DNA of 64,000 bases, taken from positions 104,871 to 168,870 of the forward strand of contig JACPVI010000023.1 in the NCBI GenBank assembly GCA_016191815.1. Reading direction: 5' to 3'. Below, one piece after another: positions 8,331 through 17,204 of the stretch. Origin of the DNA: Myxococcales bacterium (GTDB lineage: Bacteria > Myxococcota > Myxococcia > Myxococcales > Myxococcaceae). The position numbers were made by a program, and so were the translations under genes. Each line of letters opens with the position of its first letter. Positions within the stretch are counted from its first letter, which is position 1. The notes under the pieces are model-generated. The model made no database searches, was not told where the DNA came from, and was given only the letters and a program-made list of their open reading frames with translations.

Positions 8331-9496
8331 GGGGGCTCAAGACTTGGCTCCTGTACGGACTCTTGCTCGCCCTGGCGGGTGCCGCGGCGCTCGCCGGCCG
8401 AAGCGGGACACCCTCGGATTCACCGGTGCCTTCGATCGAAAACCCCGGGCCCCGAGGAGCCAGGGCGCTCTACCTTTACCTTTTGGAATCCGGGCGAAGG
8501 CCTTTGGCGCTCGAGGATCCGCTCACCGAGCTTCCCGGCGACCTGGCGGCCCTCGTCATCGCCGCTCCGGCAGAGCGGACCATCGACCCCGACGAGGTGG
8601 CTGCCATCGAGCGCTTCGTCCGCGGCGGTGGCACGCTGGTGTACCTGGCGCCCCGCCCCCACCAGGACCAGAGGCGGATGTCCAAATGGCTGGAGCTGTC
8701 GGCCGGACCAGCGGCTCGAGCCGATGCCCTCGAGGGAGAGTGGGGGGATCCGGGCGGAGCCTCCAGCTTGGCGCTCGCGAAGACCGGTGCTCTCGCCGGA
8801 GTCGGCCGGTTGAGGATCACTGCCGCCTCATCCGTGGTGGTGGACGACCCCTCGTCCGTGCCGGTCGCGAGCGGCGGCGCGCTGTGGTGGAAGCGGCTCG
8901 GGGAAGGCGAGATCTGGATCGGCAGCGGGCCCGACCTGGTGCAGAGCGATCGGATCGAGCTGCTGGACAACGCGGTCTTCTGGGAGAACCTCGCCGCCTT
9001 GGGCCGAATCGGATTCGACGAGCATCACCACCGTTCCGAGCCGCCGCCGCCGATCTCCAATGGGCTGCTCGCCTTCGGCCTGCAGTTTCTCGCCTGCTTC
9101 GCCTTCTTCGCCTACGCGCGCGGAAGCCGCCTGGGCCCACCCCGGGCCGAGCTGCTCGAACGCCACCGGTCCACCCGCGAGTACCTGGACTCGCTCGCCC
9201 ACCTCACCCGGCGCGCGAAGGTGGAGCGCGAGCTGGTGCCGGAGCTGGCCCACCGGCTCAGGGTGCTCATGCAGGACCGGCTGGGGATCGCGCTCTCCCT
9301 CTCCGAAGCCGACGCCGCGCAGGAGGTGGAGCGGCGCTGCCAGGTGCCGTCCGCGAAGCTCACCTCGCTGTTGGCCCGGGCCAGGACAGAGGCGCCGGCC
9401 GCTGGCCCGCGGGAGTTCGCGCGGATCGCGCGCGAGATCGCCCAGCTCGAGCGTGTGATCACCGGGCGAGCGGGAGCTCACGCTCGGCTGGGTTGA
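8327..9496 (+). CDS. DUF4350 domain membrane protein
   Basis: 389 residues with an N-terminal membrane segment, a Rossmann-like DUF4350 domain (SGRRPLALEDP, then AIERFVRGGGTLVYLAP) and a second membrane helix near residues 245-265, followed by a cytoplasmic helical tail. DUF4350 proteins are regular partners of DUF4129 proteins. The last 38 bp overlap the 3' end of the convergent glycosyltransferase gene on the other strand, so the two transcripts must share complementary ends. Confidence 0.78.
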   Translation: MRGLKTWLLYGLLLALAGAAALAGRSGTPSDSPVPSIENPGPRGARALYLYLLESGRRPLALEDPLTELPGDLAALVIAAPAERTIDPDEVAAIERFVRGGGTLVYLAPRPHQDQRRMSKWLELSAGPAARADALEGEWGDPGGASSLALAKTGALAGVGRLRITAASSVVVDDPSSVPVASGGALWWKRLGEGEIWIGSGPDLVQSDRIELLDNAVFWENLAALGRIGFDEHHHRSEPPPPISNGLLAFGLQFLACFAFFAYARGSRLGPPRAELLERHRSTREYLDSLAHLTRRAKVERELVPELAHRLRVLMQDRLGIALSLSEADAAQEVERRCQVPSAKLTSLLARARTEAPAAGPREFARIAREIAQLERVITGRAGAHARLG

Positions 9497-10712
9497 TCGG
9501 CGCAGCCCTCTCCGCCGCCCTCCGCGCGCGGTGGAGCAGGGCGTCCTCCACGTGGCGGCGGATCTCGTCGACGCGAACGTCCCAGCTCTCGTGACGGATG
9601 CGCCGCGCACGCTCGAGCGAACAGCCCGGCCCCTCGGCCAGGCACTCGGCGACCTTGAGGGGGAACTCCCCTGGGCGGTCGGCGATGCGGCAGAGCCCGA
9701 GCCGCTGCACCTCCGGTACCGCCGAGGACACCACCGGCAGGCCCGCGGCGAGGTATTCCCTCACCTTGAGCGGGTTCGCGTTGAGCGTCAGCTCACTGAT
9801 GCGGAACGGCATCAGCGCCACGTCGAGGCCTTTGCAGAACCCGGGCAGCGAGGAATATGGCCGCCGGCCCAGGAGGAGCACGTTCGGCAGCGCGGAAAGG
9901 CGCGAGAGATCCACACCGGGCGCAACCTTGCCGATCACCGCCAGCGAGCCACCTGGAAAGGCGCGGGCACAGGCGGCCATCGCGTCGAGGTCCACCCACT
10001 CGGCCACCAGCCCGATGAAGCCCATCACCGGGCGCGGAGCCGCCGACAGTTCCTCTGGCACCACGGTGGCCGGGTCGCAGGCCTTCACGAAGTGATCGAA
10101 ATCCACACCGTGGCGGACGAGCACCGTGCTCGCGCTCACCTGCCGCTTGCTCTCGAACAGCCGCTCCGCCGAGGTGATGACCAGGTCGGCCTTCGCCAAT
10201 AGCTCCCGCTCGAGGGCGGCGATCTGCCGGCCGTTGGCGTCGGCGAACGCCGAGAACTCGTCGACGCACTGGTAGACCACCAGTTCCTCGCCGAGCGTCC
10301 CGGCCACCGGCGCCGAGGCAGGCAGGAAGGACCAGGAGATGGGGCGGCGGAAGTCGAGCCAGCGAAGAGCCAGGTGAAGCTGGGCCCTGAGCAGCTGCTT
10401 GTTGAGCCCCCGCGCCGCTGCGCTGAAGAGCGGGACGATGAGCGGCGAGAGCACGAAGATGTTCCGTTCCACTTCCCTGACGCCGCGGAGGAATCCTCGA
10501 AGCTTGTCGGCGATCCTGCGGGCATCGTGCGCGTTCGCCCGGGGGGCACGGTTGCCGATGCTGTTCACCCAAAGCACCCGGTTGTCTCGCGCCAGCCGGC
10601 GCATGATGTGCACCTTCGAGAGCGGGTCGCCGCCCCAGTCGTTCGAGAACACCACCAGGTCCCGCCCCCTCAGCGCATGCCGCGACCGCTCGAAGTCCCC
10701 CGCCCGCTGCAT
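9459..10712 (-). CDS. Glycosyltransferase, GT-B fold (GT1/GT4-like)
   Basis: 417 residues from the ATG at 10712, chosen because GGGAGGGG lies directly upstream; an in-frame GTG at 10745 lacks spacing for a ribosome site. It has a two-lobed glycosyltransferase pattern: FSNDWGGDPLSKVH near the N-terminus, VRHGVDFDHF before the second lobe, VMGFIGLVAEWVD, and the nucleotide-sugar segment NPLKVREYLAAGLPVVSS near residue 325. Similar proteins act in capsule or exopolysaccharide assembly. It is the last gene of the minus-strand polysaccharide operon and is separated from the preceding glycosyltransferase by the repeat element at 10747-10926. Confidence 0.82.
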   Translation of the reverse strand: MQRAGDFERSRHALRGRDLVVFSNDWGGDPLSKVHIMRRLARDNRVLWVNSIGNRAPRANAHDARRIADKLRGFLRGVREVERNIFVLSPLIVPLFSAAARGLNKQLLRAQLHLALRWLDFRRPISWSFLPASAPVAGTLGEELVVYQCVDEFSAFADANGRQIAALERELLAKADLVITSAERLFESKRQVSASTVLVRHGVDFDHFVKACDPATVVPEELSAAPRPVMGFIGLVAEWVDLDAMAACARAFPGGSLAVIGKVAPGVDLSRLSALPNVLLLGRRPYSSLPGFCKGLDVALMPFRISELTLNANPLKVREYLAAGLPVVSSAVPEVQRLGLCRIADRPGEFPLKVAECLAEGPGCSLERARRIRHESWDVRVDEIRRHVEDALLHRARRAAERAAPINPAERELPLAR

Positions 10713-10746
10713 CGGCCCCTCCCTGGACAGAGTCAGATTTTCCACT

Positions 10747-10926
10747 CCAAAACGTTATCGCCGAGGTGAACGTGGTCGTGGTCGGCGACGTGAACGTGGT
10801 CGGGACCCACGTCGCCATCGCCATCGCCGTCGCCGTCGCCGTCGCCGCCCACGTCAACGCCCACGTCAACGCTGCCGTCAACGCTCGCGCTGGCGAAATG
10901 ACCATCGATCAAGGCGAGGATGTTCA
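10747..10926. repeat. VNVV/AHVN-type intergenic repeat element, copy 1
   Basis: A low-complexity element that begins CCAAAACGTT and ends with a conserved GAAATGACC(A/C)TCGATC block running into the stop codon of the upstream minus-strand gene. Inside are two copies of GTGAACGTGGTC and then tandem GCCCACGTCAAC units, which tend to pair with each other. A second copy in the same orientation lies at 40849-40976. On the plus strand both copies happen to be open and would encode alternating Val/Asn/His peptides, but the shared feature is the DNA or RNA structure. Here it lies between two glycosyltransferase genes of one operon. Confidence 0.75.
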
Positions 10927-12066
10927 GTTCGCCTCCCGGTGCCCGAACAGCGCCTTTCCCGCAAGCTCTTCGTAAAGCCGGAGCAGGAATAGCCCCGCAT
11001 CTGGTGCGGCGACCCGCGGTGGCGGCTCACCCAGCGCCCGAAGAAGCTTCTCCGCAAGATCCTCCGGGTCCCCGGAGCGGAAAGTCACCGTTCCCTCAGG
11101 CCGCGCGGAAGCGTCGCTGGCCACGCAGCGGACCCCCAGCGCGAGCGCCTCGCGGACCGACATCGAGTCGCCGTCGGCGGTGGTTGGCCGGACCAGCGCC
11201 TCGCAGCGCGCGATCAGGCCCAGCGCGCCGGGGTGAGCCAGCTCTCCGAAACTCACCACCCTCGTTCCCAGGCCAGCCGCCCTCACAGCCGCGGCGAACT
11301 CCTCGGACCGCGTCCCCGGTCCAAAGGCGGCCAGGCCGACGCCGGGAAGGTGGTGGGCGGCGAGCCGCAACGCCCCAAGCATCAGCTCCCGGCCGTACAC
11401 CGGGGAGGGGTGATGGGCGAAGGCAAGAAGCGGCGAGTGGCGCTTGCGGAATTCCCAAAGACCCGGAGGCGGAGGCCCAGGCCGGACCTGCGACGGAATG
11501 AACGCGGGGCACACCGTCAGCCGCTCCTGGGCGACGCCACACGCCGACAGCACCCCAGCCAACTCGCACGAGACGGCGATCACTCGCGAGTAGCCCGCCA
11601 GCGCCGCGCGGGCCGCGAGCCGCCTGGCCAAGGAGGCGCGGAGGAAAGGGCGAGAGAGCCCCGAGTGGATGGTGATGAGTCGCCCGGGACCGAGCGGCTG
11701 CGCGATCAGCCCTGCCGCCGCGAGCGCCCAGGCCTTGCGGTTGTTGCCGCTGGTGTGCAGGTGCACGAGCCAACCCTCGGCGGAGAAGCGCGCGAGGCGA
11801 AGGGCGAGCGCAGCGGCCGAGCGGGTGGGTACCACCTCCGCAGTGGCGTTTCCGCCCTTGCCGACGTCCAGCACGCGCGCCACCACGCCCCGCTCGGAGA
11901 GGAACGCGAGCAGCTGACCGACGTGGACCGCCACCCCTCCGGGCGGCGGTGGATAGTCGCCGACCAACAACACCCTCACGGCCGCCTCCAGCCCGCGGAA
12001 GGTGGGGATCGCCCGCACGATCCGGAAGCCCCGCGCCCCTCGCCGCGCCAGCCACTCAGCTCTCAT
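10924..12066 (-). CDS. Family 4-like glycosyltransferase
   Basis: 380 residues from the ATG at 12066, in an ATGA overlap with the flippase gene. The N-terminal lobe has VLLVGDYPPPPGGVAVHV, the common glycine-rich start of GT4 enzymes, then LVHLHTSGN. The C-terminal lobe carries SCELAGVL, YGRELM, VSFGELAH and RPTTADGDSMSVREALALG, the donor-binding segment with the E-x7-E-like motif. It probably transfers a sugar onto a lipid-linked intermediate in the cytoplasm before export by the neighbouring flippase. The frame is open far upstream, but that part only shadows the flippase. Confidence 0.85.
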   Translation of the reverse strand: MRAEWLARRGARGFRIVRAIPTFRGLEAAVRVLLVGDYPPPPGGVAVHVGQLLAFLSERGVVARVLDVGKGGNATAEVVPTRSAAALALRLARFSAEGWLVHLHTSGNNRKAWALAAAGLIAQPLGPGRLITIHSGLSRPFLRASLARRLAARAALAGYSRVIAVSCELAGVLSACGVAQERLTVCPAFIPSQVRPGPPPPGLWEFRKRHSPLLAFAHHPSPVYGRELMLGALRLAAHHLPGVGLAAFGPGTRSEEFAAAVRAAGLGTRVVSFGELAHPGALGLIARCEALVRPTTADGDSMSVREALALGVRCVASDASARPEGTVTFRSGDPEDLAEKLLRALGEPPPRVAAPDAGLFLLRLYEELAGKALFGHREAN

Positions 12067-13571
12067 GCGCGCGACGCCCTCCTGCTCAGCACCAGCGAAA
12101 GACTTCCGGCCACGCGGACGCCCACCAATCGAAGCGCGAGCAGGTATCCGACCGAGAACGCAAGGCCGGCCAGCGCAAGCGGGAGAAGCCTGAGACCGAA
12201 GGACGCGGGCAGCGACGCCCATGCGTCCGGCCATGCCCACCGCGCCACGAACACCGGCGCGCCCGCGGCGAGCGCGGCGGCTCCCGCCTTGCCAAAGGAG
12301 GCCCAGGGCATCATCCCGCCCAGCCCGAGCGGGTGCTGTTTGGTGGAGAGCGCCGAGGGCACGCGGGCGAGCAAGAAACCCTTCCCCACTACCTCCGCGA
12401 TGGCCCAGGACCCGATTCCCCCCATCATCCCGAACGCCTTGACCCCGAACCACACCAAGGGACCTGTCACCGCCGCCTTCACCAGGTAGCTCACGAAGAT
12501 GTGACGCGTCTCGTTGCGGGCCCGCAGCGTTCCGTCCAGAGGCAGCACGGCCAGAGGGATGCAACAGACCACCACCCGGAAGATCGGCACCGCCGCCAGG
12601 AAGCGCGGCCCGAAGAACGCGGCGATCAGCTCCGGTGCCGCCGCGAAGAGGAAGGCGGCGAGAGGGAGGAACACGTAGGCGAGCTTCGAGGCCGCCTCGC
12701 GAAACGCGAGCACCCCTTCCGCGGCCCTGCCCTCCGCGTCCAATTCGCCCAGCCGCACCATCAGCACCTCGCTGGTCGGGGTGTAGAGCAGGTCCACCAG
12801 CGGCAGCTGGAAGCAGCCCGCGGCGTAGATGGCGAAGAGCGCAGGCCCCACCTCGCTCGAGACGACGAACTGGTGCGCGTACTGCTGCGGCACGCTGAGC
12901 AAGACCGCCGCGCCGAAGGGCGCCGCGTATGCGAGCTGGCTCACGAACAGGCGCCGGTCGAACAGCCGCCCCTTGGACCTGCCCAGCATCAGCACCCAGG
13001 CCGCCGCAAGGCGCAGGGCGGCCCAGGCCACCACCGCGGCCATCATCCCGTGCAGCCCTGCCCCGAGCAGCACCGGCACCACGAGGGCCGCGGCCCGGAG
13101 CAGGTCCGAGACGAGGTAGGTGAGCGCGGACTCCCGCGTCTTCCCCTGGCTCGTCATCGACAATTCCAGAGGGAAAGCCCCGACAGCGAGGGCGCAGAAG
13201 AGCGCCAGCTCCAAGCGGTGCTCGGCAAGGGCCGGGTTGTTGAGCGCCGAGGCGATGCGCGGCCCGAGCCCAAAGAGGAGCGCTCCGGCCGCCGCTCCCG
13301 CGAAGGCGAGGAACACCAGAGTCTGTCCGAAATAGGGCCGTCGCTCGCCGACCCTGGGAGCGAAGAAGTAGAGGCTCTGCGCCACCCCGAACGGCAGCAC
13401 GTAGTAGAGCGTCTGCGAAATGAGGAAGAGCTGCTTGTAGGTCCCGTACTCGGCCAGGTCGAGCGCGCGGGCGAGGACGAGAGGGATTGCCACCGTGATG
13501 CACGCCGAGGCGAGTCTCGCCGCCACCAGCGGGCGAACCCTCCCGAAAAGGCTGTCGCCGCCGGTCGCCAC
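12063..13571 (-). CDS. Polysaccharide flippase (Wzx/MOP family)
   Basis: 502 residues starting with GTG. It is hydrophobic throughout, with about 12-14 membrane segments, as in lipid-linked oligosaccharide flippases. N-terminal RLASACITVAIPLVLARAL and AEYGTYKQLFLI match the start of MOP-superfamily exporters. It would move lipid-linked repeat units across the inner membrane. It sits between a deacetylase (6 bp upstream) and a glycosyltransferase (4-bp overlap). No Wzy polymerase or Wza/Wzc export genes are in the window, so the pathway must be completed elsewhere. Confidence 0.82.
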   Translation of the reverse strand: MATGGDSLFGRVRPLVAARLASACITVAIPLVLARALDLAEYGTYKQLFLISQTLYYVLPFGVAQSLYFFAPRVGERRPYFGQTLVFLAFAGAAAGALLFGLGPRIASALNNPALAEHRLELALFCALAVGAFPLELSMTSQGKTRESALTYLVSDLLRAAALVVPVLLGAGLHGMMAAVVAWAALRLAAAWVLMLGRSKGRLFDRRLFVSQLAYAAPFGAAVLLSVPQQYAHQFVVSSEVGPALFAIYAAGCFQLPLVDLLYTPTSEVLMVRLGELDAEGRAAEGVLAFREAASKLAYVFLPLAAFLFAAAPELIAAFFGPRFLAAVPIFRVVVCCIPLAVLPLDGTLRARNETRHIFVSYLVKAAVTGPLVWFGVKAFGMMGGIGSWAIAEVVGKGFLLARVPSALSTKQHPLGLGGMMPWASFGKAGAAALAAGAPVFVARWAWPDAWASLPASFGLRLLPLALAGLAFSVGYLLALRLVGVRVAGSLSLVLSRRASRA

Positions 13572-13577
13572 GGTGGC

Positions 13578-14696
13578 TCAGGTCGATCGCCGCGGAGGCC
13601 GCCTGCCGATCACCGCCGGCCGCAGCCCCAGCATGCCGAAGATGCCATCGAGCTGGCAGGCGGTGAGCGAGGGCGAATAGTCGCCCAACATCCCGAGCGA
13701 GAAGTTCTCCCACAGCACCCCCCGCCTGAGGGCGAAAGGATCTCCTCCCACCACGTTGGGCAGATCCTCAGTGGTCACCGCCGACCGGAAGCCCTGCCGT
13801 ACCAGCGACCGCACCACCTCGTCCGAGTACCATCCGTTGCAGTAGGCGAAGTGCTGCACGCGGTGACCCGTCTCCCGCTCGATGGCCTCCTTCGATGCCG
13901 CGATCTCCGCGTCGACCCGCTCCCGCGGCTCATGGGTGAGCACCACGTGCTCCGAGGTATGCGCGCCCAGTTGGAAGCCGCGGGCCGCCATCCGCCGCGC
14001 CTCCTCCCAGCTCAAGAGCTCACCTTGCTCGGGGAGGAGCCCCTGCCCGCCGCCAAGCTGAGCCTCCAGGGCCACGACCACCTCGCCCATCTCCCGCGCC
14101 GGATGCTCGGAGATGAATCTGTCCAGCGCCGCGGAGATGGAGCTTCGTCCCGAAAGCACGGGCTCGATCAGCGCGGCCGCCGGGGCCGGCATCGCCGCGT
14201 ACAGCGGCCGGAGCCGGCGCGCCCTCACCAGGCGGGCGAGATGGTAGAGCCGGTCGTGGTCGAGCCGCCGCCCCGTGCCGACCAGGCCGGTGGACAGGTA
14301 GAAGATCGCCGGCACGCCCATGCGCTCGAGCACCGGCACCGCGTGCAGGTAGGCGTCGCGATACCCGTCGTCGAAGGTGACGACGAAGAGGTCCTTGTTG
14401 CCTAACCCGGTGCCGGCCAGCGCCTCCAGCGCCTGGTCGATGGTTGCGAATCGGTAACCGGCTGCGTGGGCCTCCTCGAGGTGCCGCCGGAACGTCTCCT
14501 TCGAGACGAGCAGCCCGGGGATCGAGCGCCGAAGCTCACCCTCGAAGTCCTCGACCACCCGGTGGTAGCTGACGATGGCGATCCGCCGGCCTCCGGAGCG
14601 GCGGCGCTGGATGGACCTCATCGCCCCGCGCAAACCGCTGTAGTGGACCAGCCAGGCGGCCAAGCCCTTCGCCACCCGGCGTGCGATGGCGCCCAT
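13578..14696 (-). CDS. Polysaccharide deacetylase (NodB homology)
   Basis: 372 residues with a strong ribosome site (GGAGAGGAGAG) before the ATG. The NodB domain is clear: VSYHRV, catalytic-base motif TFDDGY near residue 128, and metal-binding HTSEH near residue 258 with the second motif region GFRSAVTT. These enzymes remove acetyl groups from N-acetylated sugars using a divalent metal. No signal peptide is obvious. It begins the minus-strand polysaccharide operon, so it probably modifies that polymer or its lipid-linked precursor. It is divergent from ccmA across 179 bp in which I see no clear promoter. Confidence 0.87.
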   Translation of the reverse strand: MGAIARRVAKGLAAWLVHYSGLRGAMRSIQRRRSGGRRIAIVSYHRVVEDFEGELRRSIPGLLVSKETFRRHLEEAHAAGYRFATIDQALEALAGTGLGNKDLFVVTFDDGYRDAYLHAVPVLERMGVPAIFYLSTGLVGTGRRLDHDRLYHLARLVRARRLRPLYAAMPAPAAALIEPVLSGRSSISAALDRFISEHPAREMGEVVVALEAQLGGGQGLLPEQGELLSWEEARRMAARGFQLGAHTSEHVVLTHEPRERVDAEIAASKEAIERETGHRVQHFAYCNGWYSDEVVRSLVRQGFRSAVTTEDLPNVVGGDPFALRRGVLWENFSLGMLGDYSPSLTACQLDGIFGMLGLRPAVIGRRPPRRST

Positions 14697-14875
14697 TGCT
14701 CTCCTCTCCCGCGTGACGCTGCAGGGCCGGTGCCAGCGCTCGCTCCGCTCGGGTCCACCGGGTCCGAGAGGGCAACGGCTTTCCCATCCGAGGAACGCCC
14801 TTTCCCTCCCACGGCGCGAGGGGAAATGTGGTAGGTCGGCGGGCGGTTTTCGCCTCGACTGCGCGTCGCGCCCCC

Positions 14876-15568
14876 ATGCCTGCCACCGCCGGAGCTGTCT
14901 CCACCGCTGCGCAGCCTGCCGCCGCTTCCCTCGCGCTGGACATCCGCGACGTGAGCAAGCGCTTTGGTCCGAGGTGGGCGCTGGCCCGGCTGAGCTACAC
15001 GCTCCCCTGCGGCCTGTCGCTTTTGCTCACCGGCCACAACGGCTCGGGGAAGACGACCCTCTTGCGAATGCTGGCCACCGCCATCGCGCCGAGCGCCGGG
15101 AAGCTCCTCGTCCTCGGGCGGGACGCGGTGGCGGAACGCGAGGAGGTGCGCCGCGACATCGGCCTGCTCTCCCACTCGAGCTTCCTCTACGAGGACCTGA
15201 CCGCGGAGCAGAACCTGGTGGTGCTGGCGCGGCTGTTGGGCATCGCCTCGCCCAAGGACGTGGCCGGACAGCTCCTCACCCGGGTCGGGCTCACCGCCCG
15301 GTCGAACAACCCGGTGCGTCAATTCTCCGCCGGCATGCGAAAGCGCCTGGCCATCGCACGGCTGTTGCTCAAATCGCCAAGGGTGGCGCTGCTCGACGAG
15401 CCGTTCAGCGAGCTGGATCCGGCCGGCATCGCCGAGGTGGAGAAGCTGATCGTCACCTTGCGAGAGGCCGGCACCACGGTGGTGCTGGCCACTCATCTCA
15501 TCGAGCAGGGCCGGGCGCTCACCGAGACGCGGCTCCACCTCACCGAGGGAAGGGGGATGGGCGAATGA
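14876..15568 (+). CDS. ccmA: Heme-exporter ATPase CcmA
   Basis: 230 residues from the ATG at 14876. A complete ABC ATPase: Walker A GHNGSGKT at residues 53-60, signature FSAGM at 150-154, Walker B ALLDEP ending at 176, and a switch histidine in ATHLIEQ. CcmA powers the CcmABCD complex that releases heme-loaded CcmE in the inner membrane during cytochrome c maturation. It is the first gene of a nine-gene operon; the overlap with ccmB is ATGA. About 20 residues before the first beta strand are Ala-rich and may be an extension. Confidence 0.93.
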   Translation: MPATAGAVSTAAQPAAASLALDIRDVSKRFGPRWALARLSYTLPCGLSLLLTGHNGSGKTTLLRMLATAIAPSAGKLLVLGRDAVAEREEVRRDIGLLSHSSFLYEDLTAEQNLVVLARLLGIASPKDVAGQLLTRVGLTARSNNPVRQFSAGMRKRLAIARLLLKSPRVALLDEPFSELDPAGIAEVEKLIVTLREAGTTVVLATHLIEQGRALTETRLHLTEGRGMGE

Positions 15569-16269
15569 GCGCCTCCTTCGCCATACGGCCCATCGGGCTT
15601 TTGCGCGCCGCCGGCATCATCCTCGGCAAGGACCTGCTCATCGAGTGGCGCACCCGCGCGCGCATCAACGCGCTCGTCTTCTTCGCGGTCGCCACCCTGC
15701 TCCTGTTCTCCTTCGCGCTCGGCCCGGACGTTGACCTGCTCCGGCAGAACGCCGCCGGGTACATGTGGCTGGGGATCCTCTTCGCCAGCGTGCTCTCCCT
15801 GAGCGAGTCCTTCCGCGTGGAGGCCGAGAACGCCACCTTGGAGGGCCTAAAGCTCGTCCCCACCGACCCCCGGGCGGTGTTCCTCGGCAAGGCCTGCGGC
15901 AACGCGGTGATGATCTTCGCCCTCTGCCTCATCCTGCTCCCGGTGATGGTGGCCATCTACGACGTCTCCATCGCCGAGGGGCTCCCCAAGCTCTCGCTCG
16001 TGCTGGCGATCGGCTGCCTGGCCATCAGCGCGCCGGGCACGATCTTCGCGGCCATCTCGGCCAACGCGCGGGCGCGGGACGTTCTGCTCCCGCTGTTGTT
16101 GTTCCCGATGCTCGTGCCTGCCCTGCTCTCGGTGGTGAAAGCCACCGCCCTGGTGCTCCAGGGAGACCTCCAGGACTCGCTCCGCTCCTGGCTCGGCCTT
16201 TTGTGCTGCTTCAGCGTGATCTACTGGGCGCTCGGGTTTGCCGTCTTCCCGAAGGTGATCGAGGACTGA
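15565..16269 (+). CDS. ccmB: Heme-exporter membrane protein CcmB
   Basis: 234 residues with six predicted membrane segments, the standard CcmB size. The N-terminal KDLLIEWRTRARINAL and the downstream LEGLKLVPTDP segment are typical of the family. It forms the membrane part of the CcmAB transporter. It overlaps ccmA by four bases and is followed three bases later by ccmC. Confidence 0.93.
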   Translation: MSASFAIRPIGLLRAAGIILGKDLLIEWRTRARINALVFFAVATLLLFSFALGPDVDLLRQNAAGYMWLGILFASVLSLSESFRVEAENATLEGLKLVPTDPRAVFLGKACGNAVMIFALCLILLPVMVAIYDVSIAEGLPKLSLVLAIGCLAISAPGTIFAAISANARARDVLLPLLLFPMLVPALLSVVKATALVLQGDLQDSLRSWLGLLCCFSVIYWALGFAVFPKVIED

Positions 16270-16272
16270 CCG

Positions 16273-17037
16273 ATGCTGTACGTGACGATCGCACTCTTCG
16301 CGCTGGCGGTCGGGCTGTTTGCGCTGCACCTCTTCTGGGCGAAGGCGCGCGGCTGGGTTTGGAAAGCGGTGGCGGTGCTTGGAGGAGCCATGCTCCCGGC
16401 GGGCGCTTACTTCGGCCTCTCCTGGGCACCCTCCGAGCAGGACATGGGAGAGGTCTACCGGATCATCTTCGTCCACGTGCCGATGGTCTGGGCGGCGCTT
16501 TTGGCGCTGGTGGTCAACTTCGTGGCCTCCGCGGCCTACTTGTTCAAGCGGAGCTGGACCTCGGATTCCCTGGGAGAGGCGGGGGCGGAGGTGGGCGTCG
16601 TCTTCGGAGTGGTGGGCCTGTTGCTCGGCTCGATCTGGGGCCGGCCCACCTGGGGCGTGTGGTGGGACTGGGACCCGCGGCTGACCACCACCGCGATCAT
16701 GCTCGTCCTCTACACGGGCTACCTGGCGCTCCGGAAGTTCGTGGACGACCCAGAGAAGCGCGCCACCTGGTCCGCGGTGGTGGGCGTCATCGCCGCGGTG
16801 GACCTGCCCATCGTCTGGTTCTCGGTGAGGTGGTGGAAGAGCATCCACCAGGTGCAGTCGAACCCGAAGACCATCGACCGGTCGATGTTCGTGGTGCTGG
16901 TCTTCAACGTGGTCGCCTTCATGTGCGCGCTCTTCGTCTACCTCTGGCACCGCTTCCTGATCGCGAAGGCGGCGCGGGCGAGGGAGGTGGCGCTGCCCTC
17001 GGCGCTTCCTCCCGCCGGGCCGCAGGAGGCCGCATGA
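16273..17037 (+). CDS. ccmC: Heme-handling protein CcmC
   Basis: 254 residues with six membrane segments. It carries the tryptophan-rich WWD heme-binding signature (WGVWWDWDPR) on the periplasmic side, flanked by the conserved histidines in VHVPMVW and WWKSIHQ. CcmC binds heme and loads it covalently onto CcmE. The C-terminal tail is Ala/Pro-rich. It overlaps ccmD by ATGA. Confidence 0.95.
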   Translation: MLYVTIALFALAVGLFALHLFWAKARGWVWKAVAVLGGAMLPAGAYFGLSWAPSEQDMGEVYRIIFVHVPMVWAALLALVVNFVASAAYLFKRSWTSDSLGEAGAEVGVVFGVVGLLLGSIWGRPTWGVWWDWDPRLTTTAIMLVLYTGYLALRKFVDDPEKRATWSAVVGVIAAVDLPIVWFSVRWWKSIHQVQSNPKTIDRSMFVVLVFNVVAFMCALFVYLWHRFLIAKAARAREVALPSALPPAGPQEAA

Positions 17038-17204
17038 GCTTCCTCACCCACGCGATGCTGGCGCAGGTCGGCCAGGGCCGGATCGAAGGCGGCTGGGAAT
17101 ACATCTGGGCCGCCTACGGCCTGACCTGGCTTTCCCTGGCGCTGTACGGGGTTTCTCTTTGGCTCCGGCGCAGGTCCGGCGAGCCACCCAAGGAGCTGTC
17201 ATGA
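17034..17204 (+). CDS. ccmD: CcmD-like small membrane protein
   Basis: 56 residues with one membrane helix (WAAYGLTWLSLALYGVSLWL) followed by an Arg-rich cytoplasmic end, the layout of CcmD, which stabilises the CcmABC-CcmE complex. Four-base overlaps on both sides place it in the operon. CcmD is poorly conserved, so the assignment rests mainly on size, topology and position. Confidence 0.85.
   Translation: MSFLTHAMLAQVGQGRIEGGWEYIWAAYGLTWLSLALYGVSLWLRRRSGEPPKELS

Noticed and set aside
10747..10926. CRISPR array
   Set aside because: The internal repeats are adjacent 12-bp units without unique spacers, and no cas genes are nearby.
10766..10975. A 69-codon plus-strand gene in the repeat element
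   Set aside because: It is made almost wholly of repeat units, has no ribosome site, and its end runs into the antisense of a real gene. Kept as a repeat, with the coding idea noted as a low-interest finding.
12067..13713. The long upstream extension of the glycosyltransferase frame
   Set aside because: It overlaps the flippase in another frame and has no similarity. The ATG at 12066 with an ATGA overlap is a better start.
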